64,000 nucleotides of DNA from Ricordea florida (taxonomy: Eukaryota > Cnidaria > Anthozoa > Corallimorpharia > Ricordeidae), in contig OX453277.1 of assembly GCA_949710005.1 (NCBI GenBank), forward strand, positions 5,795,729-5,859,728. Reading direction: 5' to 3'. Numbering within the stretch: the first letter of the stretch is position 1; each line of letters opens with the position of its first letter. The notes beneath the pieces are model-generated. The model saw only the letters and a list, made by a program, of their open reading frames with translations. It did no database searches and was not told the DNA's origin. Both the position numbers and the translations under genes were made by a program. Shown one piece after another: positions 47,101 through 59,353 of the stretch.

Positions 47101-50100
47101 CCATGGAAACCACAATCAACAACGGTACAAAACAGTTGGTGGGAAACTGGAGATCACTGATGCACACTACGAAGATACGGGCATGTATACATGTCGAGCA
47201 GAAAATGTTTTTGGAAACATAACAAAAAATATAAAACTGGTTGTTTTTGGTGAGCACTTTTATTTCTTTGTCCTTTCATAAACATTTAACCCAGATGTAG
47301 GGCCTTCCTTTTCTGTGATCACTTTATGGGTTAATTTTGTTTGAATTAGTACTATCCACTAGTACCATCTTTTGTTTAGCAATATAATCTTTTGTAAGAG
47401 GTTCAATCATGTCCTTTTCACAAGTAAACCTGTTTCTGGAATCCCTAGTAACCAAAAGCAGCACAATAAGAAAGAAATACTGGTGTTAATTCAGAAATGG
47501 AATTTTATGTTTAAAATTATGCACTGGAGTTTAAGAATTACCCACTTAGTTTTCGTTCACGCTCCTAGATTATTGTATTTAAAACGGCCGCTCATTGTCC
47601 TCACGCTACCTTACCCCTATCAAAGACCGCTCTTTTTCGATGAACAATAATAGGTAAATCCATCTACGGGTATATTACAAACTGACAACATTACTGGCTC
47701 CCAGTTGGCTTGATAACTCAGTTGGTAGAGCACTGCACCGGTATCGCAGAGGTCATCGGTTCGAACCCCGTTAAGGCCTGAGTTGTTTTTTTTTCAGGCT
47801 TTAATTTCACAGCTGCTTAAGTTGAGTACATAACTGCGATGATCAATTAACGTCATTAAATAATAGTCAAAGTTATGTCCACATTTTACACGCCGACAAG
47901 CCTTATTTGTGGTGTGATAACGATTATTAGAAAACGTGACGCATTAAGGCTGTCATAATTATGATATCACGAAAACATTGTGTTGAATTCTGCCCTATGG
48001 TCAGTCGTGGTAACTCGTAGTCGTGCTGGATCACTTGTAGTTATAAGTGGTGGTGATAAGTCGTGGTCGTTCCAGGTCACTCGTCACCATTCGTAGTCGC
48101 CCTGAGTCACTCGTAGTCACTCGTAGCTATTCGGTGTAACTTGTTAGTCGTAGTCATTTGTGGTCCTCCATGCTTGCTTTGACACCCTATCGATTCAAGT
48201 TATTCATTGGACTGGTTTTCTCTTGAATCTTTGACACAGGTTCTCCAAGATTCAAAACTTCACCACCCGGTGAGATTAAAGGTTATCTCAACAAAACCAC
48301 AACGTTGCCTTGTGACGTCATAGGTCACCCTACCCCCGTAGTTAAATGGAGCAGATCTCCACGAGCACTCCTCCCTCGGGATCGTACTTCATTCAAGAGT
48401 GATGGTCTGCATATAAACAACACTCAATACGACGATAAAGGGGTGTACATTTGTCAGCCATCCAACAAGTATGGTTCAATCATTCATGGAGTATTCCTTA
48501 AAGTAGAGACAGTAGGTGGGTCCTTACAATATTCATCTTTTCTGATAAATTATTTCAGAACTTATTTCCTCCGGTTTCTCTCACCTTCCATTTAAACCTT
48601 CACTGTACTTTTCTCTATTTACTTGACTTAATAAATTTGCAACTTTTGCTTTTCAGAGACGCCCTTTTTTATCACTACACCACCAGCATCAATTTCAGTA
48701 AATGGATTGAGAGAATCAGTTCGGGTCAATTGCTCAGCCAAAGGGTCTCCTCTACCTACTGTCATGTGGTACAGGGATGACGTCATTATGCCCGTCATCA
48801 ATTACGTCACTGCAGATGAATTCACCAGTGTACTTGATATTGATGAATTCCAAGCCGCTAACCAGTCCACTTACAAATGCATTGCGCGCAATATGTACAA
48901 CAATTCGGTGGAAAGAACTTCCAAACTAGGTAAGTGGATTGCTTTATGTTAAATTAAATTAATTAGGCAGTGAACCCAACTCCATTTCGCGGGGAGGAAT
49001 GTTGGCGTAGTGGTGAGAGCACGCCCCACCCACCTATTTAACTGTGATGCAAGTTCGGTTCCTGCCGTCTAATGTGGGTTGAATTTGTTTATGGTTCTCT
49101 CTTTGTTCCAATAATGAATAAAAATTTACTGCTAGTCTTATTGTCAATTTTGAGTTCGACGACTAAGCCTCGATAGATTGATTTATCAATGGATCCATCC
49201 AGTGATAAACTCTACTGGTGCGTGAGAGAGCAGGCGAGGAAGTGCGTTTATGCGTACATGACTGAAAGTGAGAGAAAGTGATTGAATGAGTGAGAGAGTG
49301 AATATGTGAGTGATGAAAGAGAAAGTTAACTGTCTGCCTGCGTGAAAGTGAGGAAAAGGTGGGTAAGTAACTGAGAGTCAGAGGAAGTGACAGAGTTAGT
49401 GAGTGAGAGTGATTGAATGAGTGACAGGTTGAGTGACTGAGAGCAAATGTTTGAACGGTTGATTAAGTGAGTGAGTAAATGAGTAAACCTTTACTTGAGT
49501 GTCAACTGTATCTGGCACTGACGTACTAATTGGGGACACTGTAAAGTACAAAATGAAATAAAATCTAATCAAGGGTTGGAGAGAGGAAAACCGGAGTACC
49601 TGCTTAAAAACCTGTCGGAGCAAAGTAGAGAACCAACAAATTCAGTCCACATACGACAACGGGAATCCAACTCGGGCTACATTATTGGAAATCGAGCGCT
49701 CTTACCACTGCGCCAACCCTGTTTCACTGAGAGAGTAATTGAGTAAGTAAATGGGTGGGTCGGTGAGCGACTAAGAGTGAGAGGAAGTGATAGAGTAAAT
49801 GGCTGAATGTCGTTGAGTAAGTGGGAGATTAAGTGAGTGATTGAGTGACCGACAGTAAGTAAATAAGTGAATAAGTGAGTTCGTGAGTAAGCGAGAGTGC
49901 GTTTGTGAGGGTTTGAGTAACTTCCGAGTGCGAGAGTGGTTGAGTTACTAAGTGAATAACTGAGTGATTGATTGAGTGAGAAAGTGAATGAGTGAGTGGG
50001 TGAGTAAGTGAGTGCGTTAGTGCTTGGGTAATATCATTGGGTGTGTAAATGAAAAGAGTAAATACGTGGGGGAGAGACTGAGTGAGTGAGTAAGAGAGAG

Positions 50101-51457
50101 TGACGGGTGAGTAAGAGTGATGAAGCTTGAAATGATGAACGTTGATGACTGCCATACTGCTTTCAACTGAGTTAAAAAGTTTGTACTTTTTTCTTTTCCT
50201 TTTTAGTTCTTGTAAACTGTGGCAATCCAGGTAGACCAGAAAACGCGGTTAGTATCACCGGTGGATACTGGGTTGGAGAATATGTCAGATACCTGTGTCA
50301 TCCTGGATATACCATGCGCGGCCCAGCAGTGAGGCGATGCTTGCCCAGCGGTCAGTGGAGTGGGAATCGACCAATCTGTAAGGAGTATTTCTTATATTGC
50401 CTTTCGTAAATCTAAGTCACACATATATGAAAAAAGTAATAAAAGGAAATAAGGGAATTTCTAAAGACGAGAGATATTTCAAGTTTTCGCAAAGATACGA
50501 AATTTCTCTTTCTAGTGTCGTTAAATATTTATGAAGTTAACGCAGCGAACCAGGGAAGTGTTTTATTAGCAACTACGTAATTTACATTTTTTTTAAATGT
50601 AAATTTAAAGGTATACCGAGGACAGAGGAATAACAAATCTCTGAAAATGACAATGGCAATGACATCGTACACGTGTGATATCATTTATATCTACACATAT
50701 GTAATATCCTTTATTTTTTTCTAAATCATCTGAACGGGCCAGAATCCTAAATCCTCGAATTTGATTGGCTAATCACGCGCGCGGAACTGGTCCAGCTTTT
50801 TACGATACTGCCCACGGGCCGGATTTTTTCCCACTCAGGTAGGTTTCAAATAGGTTTCAAATAGGTTTCGAGGCGCGTCGGTTGAGAAAACATGTTCGTG
50901 TTTTTCGCAAAACATGGCTACCGCACATTTTGTACCACCTGAATCAACTTTAGAGGATTTTATCGAGGAGCAAGCAAACAAAAACACATTGAGTAAAACC
51001 AAAAGGGATGTTTCGTTACTAAAAGGCTTTAGGAGAATGAAAGACAAAGAATTCCAAAATAAATTAACCGAGAGAGCTCAATAAAATACTGTGCGCATTC
51101 ATTCTGGCAGTGGTAAAAAATAGGACGCAGGAGAATATGAACCAATGAACCTACGGTCGTTTGTATCCAGAGTCGACCGCTATTTACGGATGAAGGATTG
51201 CCCCACAGCCATCAAAGAAGGAAAAGAATTTAGAAAAACCAGGGAAAGACTAGCTGCAAAGCAGAAGGATTTGAAAAAAGCGCGAAAGGAAAACAAGACA
51301 AAGGCAGCTCGCGCTCTGACTGACGAAGAGGTCGATGTTCTAACCGAGCTTCTAACTGAGCTAACCGCCGACCGGTTAGCTCAGTTGGTAGAACACCGGA
51401 CTACCGTGCGGGAGGTTGCGGGTTCAAACCCCGGCCGGACCAACACTCAGGGTCTTA

Positions 51458-51491
<34 letters not shown>

Positions 51492-54443
51492 GACATCTGT
51501 AAATGGTTAGACTTTCTAGTCTTCTCGGATAAGGACGATAAACCGTAGGACCCGTCTCACAACACTTGTTCCTAATGATCTGTGGGACGTTAAAGAACCC
51601 ACACACTGTTCGAAAAGAGTAGGGGACGTAGTTCCCGGTGTGGTGGTCTATCTTTACGTCTGGTTTCATCTGACAATTCATTCATGGGTTGGGTGGGTGT
51701 GTGAGATCATGTATGGACTGATAGCGGCAGCCAGAGGCGCCTTTACATGCTGACGTCCGATCTCAGCCAATAGAAGTGTAAAGCGCCTTTGAACATATTC
51801 ATATGAAAAAGTGCGCTATATAAATTCATTATCATTATCATCATTATCATTGTTCTTTACGGCAAAGAAATTTTGAGTCTTTCGTCTCCGGAGACCTTGT
51901 TAAACACGTTATGGTTGAACAACACCCAGCACTTCGGCTTAAGAAGGTGCCAAGAACATAGAAATATGAGGTGGGGCGATCTTCAGCTTCAAACCAGTGC
52001 GGATGGAACGTACGGAATTTCTCGAATATACCGAGAGACAAACAAAAACAAGAACGGGCATTGAACCATTAGACACTCGCACAGTTAAGACGAAAATGTT
52101 TTCGGTCCCAGCGAGTGACAGATATCCAGTGCGAGCCTTGCACCTTTATGCTTCTAAAAGACCGGAACAAAGGAACTTAGAGGACAGCCCGTTTCATTTA
52201 AGGGTGAACTTAACCATGATGGCAAACTCTTCAAAGCCCTGGTCCAAAGTACCTCACGAACCGGAAGAAAGCGAATGATCCAAAAGTTAAACAACCAAGA
52301 GGTTTCCCCCACTCACATCATCCAAATTTCTGGCCACAAAAATGTTTAGAACCTCAATGTTTACAGTTCCCTTTCAGAGAAACAACAGCGGAATATCACT
52401 TCAACTAGGAGATCGCTGGAAACTGAAGAAAGGGAAGACGTCAGCTTATCAGAAAACCAAGAATCTCCTCAAAGAGTGTTGCATGTCCGTACTTCAAGGT
52501 GCATGTGTAAACCACGTTGGCACATTAAATATCTTGATAAACAATGTAAGTCAGCAGAGTCCAAACTTGTCTTTGCACAGCCGGCGAAGCGCCCATTATG
52601 TGATTGAATCAGACAGTAATTAATCGGACTTTAAATAAATTTCGAATTATTATTTGTATTTAGCGTTATTCTGAATGAGAAGGTTTCTTAACAACTGAAG
52701 AGTTTTTCTCCCCAAGACAGATATTGAGCATCTCATAACTTTTTAAATTGGATTCTCGAGTTTTCGCCAGTTCGCAAACATGATTTATAAGGCTCGCGTC
52801 ATAAGGGAAAAATTAAAATTGCTGATTTACACGCTTTTATTCTCCTTTAATATAAAATAAACAAATTACACCATAGAAAGTGCTTTGTATGGATTTTTAT
52901 TCACTGGTTGCAAAACTTTAGAAACCGTAACGAGTGATTATAACGAATGAGTGAGTTTCTAAAGGTTGACAGCTTAGGTAAATAAAATCAGTACAGTGCA
53001 CTTTCTATGAGGTAATCTAGATCTATACGTGATATCATTTGATAAACTTTACTTTCCACTGTTATACAATTTAACTTCTTTTTGCTGCATCGCTTTACAA
53101 AATAAACAAAGATTTTATTGCACTTGTGGTGTATGGTGGGTAAAATAATAGAGAACTAAGAGGGAGACACAAAACATTTGGATAAAAACACTGTGTTGTA
53201 CTGAAATACTGAACACTGGTGGTATATGTTGAGCCGAATAAATATATGAAAGTTGTATTTTTTCGTCATGTCACAGGGAAACTTGGAAAAAGAAAATCCG
53301 ACTTTTCTCACCTGAGAACAGATCTACGAATTTCCGATTACGAGTTCGGACGTGCCGACCACCGAGTTCATACGAGAAAGGCCACTAAATTAGGTTGATC
53401 GGACAAACATCCTGCACACTGCTACGATTTGAATGCCAAAGTGAATGAGTTGTGAGATAATGAAGACTATTGTCAGGAGAATGTTTGGAGGATGTATTTT
53501 TCAGCACTCTCTCAAGCGAACTCGGAAAAAAAGGAAAACCTAGTTATTCTAATGAGTCGAACCTACGATCTCTTTAGACTGCGCCTCAGACCGCACTTTT
53601 TGCGATAATATCGTCTCAAATACTAGTTTACATTTGCATTGTGTTTGTATGGCGATACAGAACGAAATTCGATTTTAAGACGACATTGCCGCTTCGTAGT
53701 GACCGCGTTGTTAGAAAATATATTTTTTTACTGGGTTCCGTCGCTCCGCCACTCCGCAAATACGGAAACACATTTACTGACATATAGGCGTCATTATAAA
53801 AAGGTAATGCCGTATCAAAATCGAATTTAGGTTATACCAGAACCCATAATCTTTTGAGTACTATCTCCGGCCGAACTATAGATCGGCGGGTCATCGGTTC
53901 GACTCGCTGGGCCGAGAGAACTCGGATTTCCCGTGTCTTTTGCGTGTGAGATGTTTAAGAAAAATACCCCTTTCAACATCATTGTATTTCCTCTACAGTG
54001 CTTCTTACAAAGTCCATTTAGCATGAGTTGCATTATTTAGTTAGTTATTTCTTTCAGGTACTGACAAACCAGAGTGCTATGAATATCATGCTATTGATGA
54101 TCCTACGAGATACAGAGGTTACAGCAGACTACATTACGGCACACAACACAGCAAATGCGATAGATACCTGGCTGCAGACTGGTACAGGTTTGTTGTTGGC
54201 AAGATGATGGCCACATCATGTACAAGTGATAACCACTGTGATACATCTGCTCCAGGGTGGTTAAGTGGAGGACATCCGAGCACCCGGGATGGTAGGGTCA
54301 GTCGACACGTTTGTTTTAGAAGTAGTTCTAATTGCTGTCGTTACTCCACAACTATCCTCGTACGCAACTGTGGAAGCTTCTACGTGTACAAATTAAAAGG
54401 AACACCAGCATGTAACCTTCGATACTGTACACAATACCACTGA
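44143..54443 (+). CDS. Receptor gene B2: type II membrane collagen / three-Ig / sushi / D8C protein, intact
   Basis: Eight exons: 44143-44457, 44912-44957, 45568-45753 (collagen), 46974-47249 (Ig1), 48240-48515 (Ig2), 48657-48929 (Ig3), 50207-50377 (sushi), 54058-54443 (D8C, TGA). They total 1929 nt, open, 642 aa. Residues about 10-32 are a signal anchor; 121-182 include about a dozen Gly-X-Y triplets ([19 protein letters not shown]); Ig domains 183-457; sushi 458-514; D8C 515-641. After exon 1 every intron is phase 1. The N-terminal anchor plus collagen suggests a trimeric surface protein displaying Ig/sushi/D8C heads, by analogy with type II transmembrane collagens. Ig1 has Arg instead of the B-strand Cys ([10 protein letters not shown]2 has VKTCGFPEP). 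The last intron carries a dead Crypton plus a SINE. Gene models may split or merge this with B1. Confidence 0.85.
46025..46590. other. Copy-B-specific intron segment (about 0.55 kb)
   Basis: Copy A passes directly from CCTATTTTATGATCACTTCG to ATAATCACTTCGCCTTG (19757-19790). B has extra sequence ending in the same CACTTCGCCTTG. Either an insertion in B or a deletion in A between short GATNAC repeats. No gene seen. Confidence 0.45.
47690..47832 (+). mobile_element. tRNA-Thr-like SINE, family 2 (copy B)
   Basis: Near-complete cloverleaf: GGCTTGA pairs with TAAGGCC at six of seven positions; D-arm ACTCAGTTGGTAGAGC; anticodon loop CCGGTAT (GGT, with an abnormal C at position 33); T-arm GGTTCGAACCCC. 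It is followed by a T-run hairpin and not by a simple Pol III terminator, so it is a SINE head, not a tRNA gene. Confidence 0.65.
48990..49125 (+). mobile_element. tRNA-derived SINE fragment, family 3 (copy B)
   Basis: Orthologous to 22140-22275. Confidence 0.5.
49260..50125 (+). repeat. Degenerate (GAGT)n tract (copy B)
   Basis: Counterpart of 22380-23245, again split by a reversed SINE. Confidence 0.8.
49487..49735 (-). mobile_element. SINE, family 3, reverse orientation (copy B)
   Basis: Orthologous to 22598-22855 but lacks the (ATT)n run at its tail end. Confidence 0.7.
50914..52437 (+). pseudogene. Crypton-type tyrosine recombinase (DUF3504/KIAA1958-like), dead, split by a SINE
   Basis: Reading pieces in order: [16 protein letters not shown] from 50914 to a [21 protein letters not shown] ... 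[12 protein letters not shown] (51136-51341); then, past the [36 protein letters not shown] (51885-51985), [17 protein letters not shown] and SVPASDR in another frame (52010-52270), and [14 protein letters not shown] with a following Tyr (52290-52365), the conserved His and Tyr region of tyrosine recombinases. This order matches the Crypton-derived recombinases abundant in cnidarians. In-frame stops, frameshifts and missing sections show it is inactive. It lies in the sushi-D8C intron of B2 and is absent from A2. Confidence 0.75.
51342..51850 (+). mobile_element. Full-length tRNA-derived SINE, family 1, with 6-bp target-site duplication
   Basis: TGTTCT at 51336-51341 and 51851-51856. Head GGTTAGCTCAGTTGGTAGAA, B-box GGGTTCAAACCCC, body through GACGTTAAAGAACCC, tail GCGCCTTTGAACATATTCAT and (TCATTA)n. 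Removing it rejoins the recombinase frame (DV|LYGKE). The first 25 bases are an inverted partial copy of the tRNA head. Confidence 0.85.
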
Positions 54444-55551
54444 TAGTAATCACTACACTAACCACTGTTGTACCTTTTTAATCAACTCCTTATGTTACAA
54501 ACGAGTCACTTACCTTTCTTAAAGACTTACTCACCGATTGAGAAAAAAAACTACGCTAGTTATATGTTTGTTGTCGAGTTTCATAGTCTGGGTGCAGTTA
54601 GTTGTTAATAGAACTGCTGGTGACGTTGACTGACGTTTTGAGGACTTGAGCGTAAGTCACTATTACAGCCAAGTTAAAAAATTCAGAAAACTGTACATCT
54701 AAATGGAAATTCACTTTAATAATAAAGGCTTCAACAAATAAAGCAGATTCCAAAGTACAAAATCATTTACTTGCGATTGATAATTTAACGAGATTAAGGA
54801 AAATCACAAGAGCTTCACAATGTTTGTGTAAAGTGTGATAAGTATTGTTGTAAAATGAATTGCTGTTACGTGTAATAAAGTAAATATGACAAACGCCAGG
54901 AGGCGTTTACGCGGGATGGGTCGTTGTGACCATATTTATGCGTTGCGATAAACACAGTCTGCTTATACTAACCAACAAGCTTGAGGGAGGGGACCCTGCT
55001 TTAACATGGAACGAGCGATTGGACACGAGGAATTTTCTCACATAAAATAACTCAAGAAACTAATCAGGGCCCAAAATGGTATTCACCGTTGAGGATATGT
55101 AATTTGACTGTTGGAAATCGCCATGTCCAGTCTTCGGTGTTGTAATTGAAATTTTAGTCAAGTTCCGGTTCCAGCAAAAAAAAGCTGAAAATTACACAAT
55201 TTATATCTCAAGAAAATAAAGAGCCACTGACTGTGACCCTTCAGTGTTTTCTCACACGGATCCACCCCTGATCTTGCACGTGATTCCAACGTGGACTGAA
55301 GCCAATGAAATCGCGCACACCAACCATACCAAAAAAAGTGATTTGTGACTGCAATGGAAAAAAAAACGGAACTCTCCCGAAACGATGACACGCTAACCTG
55401 CGGCATCCCGCGTAATAATCGCTGTTGCACTTGTTGCAATTAGGAGTAGAAGCTGCAACAAAAGTCTCTAGGACAAAAACTGTTCTTCTCCACCACACAA
55501 TTCCACTAAAACTTAAATTATTATCATAACCCACAACCCTTTTTCTTTCCA
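54444..55551. other. B2 3' flank
   Basis: Collinear with 26057-27210. AATAAA at 54737. No exon seen. Confidence 0.5.
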
Positions 55552-58500
55552 TTACTGGTTTCCTCTGCAACAGTATTAACTGTACCACAGTGCAGTCGAC
55601 CCTTATGTGTTGTTTTCTTCACTGGTTTCCTCTGTACCAGTATTAACTGTACCACAGTACAGTTGACCCTTATGTGTTGTTTTCTTCACTGGTTTCCTCT
55701 GTAACAGTATTAACTATACCACAGTACAGTCGACCCTTATGTGTTCTTTTCTTCACTGGTTTCTTCTGTAACAGTATTAACTATACCACAGTACAGTTGA
55801 CCCTGATGTGTTGTTTTCTTCACTGGTTTCCTCTGTAACAGTATTAACTATACCACAGTACAGTCGACCCTTATGTGTTCTTTTCTTCACTGGTTTCCTC
55901 TGAAACAGTATTAACTGTACCACAGTGCAGTCGACCCTTATGTGTTGTTTTCTTCACTGGTTTCCTCTGTACCAGTATTAACTTTACCACAGTGCAGTCG
56001 ACCCTTATGTGTTGTTTTCTTCACTGGTTTCTTCTGTAACAGTATTAACTGTACCACAGTACAGTTGACCCTGATGTGTTGTTTTATTCACTGGTTTCTT
56101 CTGTAACAGTATTAACTGTACCACAGTACACTCGACCCTGATGTGTTGTTTTATTCACTGGTTTCTTCTGTAACAGTAGTAACTATACCACAGTACAGTC
56201 GACCCTTATGTGTTGTTTTCTTCACTGGTTTCTTCTGTAACAGTATTAACTGTACCACAGTACAGTTGACCCTGATGTGTTGTTTTATTCACTGGTTTCT
56301 TCTGTAACAGTATTAACTGTACCACAGTACACTCGACCCTGATGTGTTGTTTTATTCACTGGTTTCTTCTGTAACAGTAGTAACTATACCACAGTACAGT
56401 CGACCCTGATGTGTTGTTTTCTTCACTGGTTTCTTCTGTAACAGTAGTAACTATACCACAGTACAGTCGACCCTTATGTGTTGTTTTCTTCACTGGTTTC
56501 TTCTGTAACAGTAGTAACTATACCACAGTACAGTCGACCCTTATGTGTTGTTTTCTTCACTGGTTTCCTCTGTAACAGTATTAACTATACCACAGTACAG
56601 TCGACCCTTATGTGTTCTTTTCCTCACTGGTTTCCTCTTCAACAGTATTAACTGTACCACAGTGCAGTCGACCCTTATGTGTTGTTTTCTCTTCACTGGT
56701 TTCTTCTGTAACAGTATTAACTGTACCACAGTACAGTTGACCCTGATGTGTTGTTTTATTCACTGGTTTCTTCTGTAACAGTATTAACTGTACCACAGTA
56801 CACTCGACCCTGATGTGTTGTTTTATTCACTGGTTTCTTCTGTAACAGTATTAACTGTACCACAGTACAATCGACCCTGATGTGTTGTTTCCTTTACTGG
56901 TTTCTTCTGTACCAGTATTAACTATACCACAGTGCACTCAACCCTGATGTGTTGTTTTCTTCACTGGTTTCTTCCGTGTAACAATATTAACTGTACCACA
57001 GTACAATCGACACTGATGTGTTGTTTTCTTCACTGGTTTCCTCTGTACCAGTATTAACTGTACCACAATGCAGTCGACCCTTATGTGTTGTTTTCTTCAC
57101 TGGTTTCTTCTGTAACAGTAGTAACTATACCACAGTACAGTCGACCCTGATGTGTTGTTTTCTTCACTGGTTTCTTCTGTAACAGTATTAACTATACCAC
57201 AGTACAGTCGACCCTGATGTGTTGTTTCCTTTACTGGTTTGTTCTGTAACAGTATTAACTGTACCACAGTGCACTCGACCCTGATGTGTTGTTTTATTCA
57301 CTGGTTTCTTCTGTAACAGTATTAACTGTACCACAGTACAATCGACCCTGATGTGTTGTTTCCTTTACTGGTTTCTTCTGTACCAGTATTAACTATACCA
57401 CAGTGCACTCAACCCTGATGTGTTGTTTTCTTCACTGGTTTCTTCCGTGTAACAATATTAACTGTACCACAGTACAATCGACACTGATGTGTTGTTTTCT
57501 TCACTGGTTTCCTCTGTACCAGTATTAACTGTACCACAGTACAGTTGACCCTGATGTGTTGTTTTCTTCACTGGTTTGTTCTGTAACAGTATTAACTGTA
57601 CCACAGTACAATCGACCGTGATGTGTTGTTTCCTTTACTGGTTTCTTCTGTACCAGTATTAACTATACCACAGTGCACTCAACCCTGATGTGTTGTTTTC
57701 TTCACTGGTTTCTTCCGTGTAACAATATTAACTGTACCACATTACAATCGACACTGATGTGTTGTTTTCTTCACTGGTTTCCTCTGTACCAGTATTAACT
57801 GTACCACAATGCAGTCGACCCTTATGTGTTGTTTTCTTCACTGGTTTCCTCTGTAACAGTATTAACTGTACCACAGTACAGTTGACCCTGATGTGTTGTT
57901 TTATTCACTGGTTTCTTCTGTAACAGTATTAACTGTACCACAGTACAATCGACACTGATGTGTTGTTTCCTTTACTGGTTTCTTAAGTACCAGTATTAAC
58001 TATACCACAGTGCACTCAACCCTGATGTGTTGTTTTCTCCACTAAAACCAACATTTGATTTGACTGATTTAATGTATTATGATTTCATTTCATTTGTGCT
58101 TTACAGTGTCCCCAATTAGTGCGTCAGTGCTAAATACAGTTGACACTCAAATAAAGTTCATTACTATTATTTATTATTATTATTATTATTCTTCACTGGT
58201 TTCTTCTGTAACAGTATTAACTATGCCACAGTACAGTCGACCCTGATGTGTTGTTTTCTTCACTGGTTTCCTCTGTAACAGTATTAACTATACCACAGTA
58301 CAGTCGACCCTGATGTGTTGTTTTCTTCACTGGTTTCGTCTGTAACAGTATTAACTGTACCACAGTACAATCGACACTGATGTGTTGTTTTCTTCACTGG
58401 TTTCCTCTGTACCAGTATTAACTGTACCACAGTGCAGTCGACCCTTATGTGTTGTTTTCTTCACTGGTTTCTTCTGTAACAGTATTAACTATACCACAGT

Positions 58501-58740
58501 ACAGTCGACCCTGATGTGTTGTTTTCTTCACTGGTTTCTTCTGTAACAGTATTAACTGTACCACAGTACAATCGACCCTGATGTGTTGTTTCCTTTACTG
58601 GTTTCTTCTGTACCAGTATTAACTATACCACAGTGCACTCAACCCTGATGTGTTGTTTTCTTCACTGGTTTCTTCCGTGTAACAATATTAACTGTACCAC
58701 AGTACAGTCGACCCTTATGTCTTGTTTTCTTCACTCTTTT
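55552..58740 (+). repeat. 67-bp minisatellite, about 45 units, with higher-order structure (copy B)
   Basis: Period 67 bases (for example unit starts 56041 and 56108). Each unit has a pyrimidine-rich CTGGTTTCTTCTGTAACAG and usually the hairpin ACTGTAC-CACA-GTACAGT. A three-unit block marked by TTCCGTGTAACAATATT recurs near 56970, 57445, 57710 and 58670. A 5'-truncated SINE interrupts the array at 58038-58190. Confidence 0.95.
58038..58190 (+). mobile_element. 5'-truncated SINE, family 3, inside the minisatellite
   Basis: AAACCAACATTTGATTTGAC to GACACTCAAATAAAGTTCAT and (ATT)n. The array resumes in register afterwards with TTCACTGGTTTC. Confidence 0.8.
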
Positions 58741-59353
58741 TTTTCTGTTTCTATTCAAACTTTATCGCAGTACACCCGACCCTGATTTCTTGTTTCCTAC
58801 ACCATTTTTATATCATTCGTGCATGTTAATGCATATTGTGAGGGGACGATTTGTCACTTACTCCCTCACTCAGGAGTAAACTCGATCAAGTACGCAAATG
58901 TACCCAGGATGGATTCTGCTATGTTGCAAGTTTAATACACCGGATTTAGCCGAACCTTAGTACCTATATGCCCAAATAAACGGTACAAAATACACAAAAT
59001 AAAGTACCTTGCCACATTTTGCCACTTTTTGTCCCAAAGTGGTATTAGTTTGTATTTGTTTCTCGATCTTGTTCTTTTATTGCTTAGGCGGTCCTGTGAA
59101 ATTTGCTAGTGACAAATTTCAGGAAGGATTTGGGTTTATTCGTTCTCAGATGGTCGATTGTCTATGGACTTTTCTGGAAATATAACTGTTTTCAGAATAA
59201 TTTGCGTACTAGTAAATGTAAATGGGACGTAAATGAGTTATTCCTAATTCATTTGTGTTCGTAGGTAAAATCGGATGACATCGCTCACAGAGCACTTTGA
59301 TTTATTTTCTCTTTATTTCTGTAACAGTTTTTCTATTTTCAACTCAACAATTT
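58741..59353. other. NOL10-B 3' flank
   Basis: Collinear with 27560-28173. No exon seen. Confidence 0.5.

Noticed and set aside
55552-58740. CRISPR-like regular array
   Set aside because: The whole 67-bp unit repeats with no unique spacers; it is a minisatellite in a eukaryotic intergenic region.
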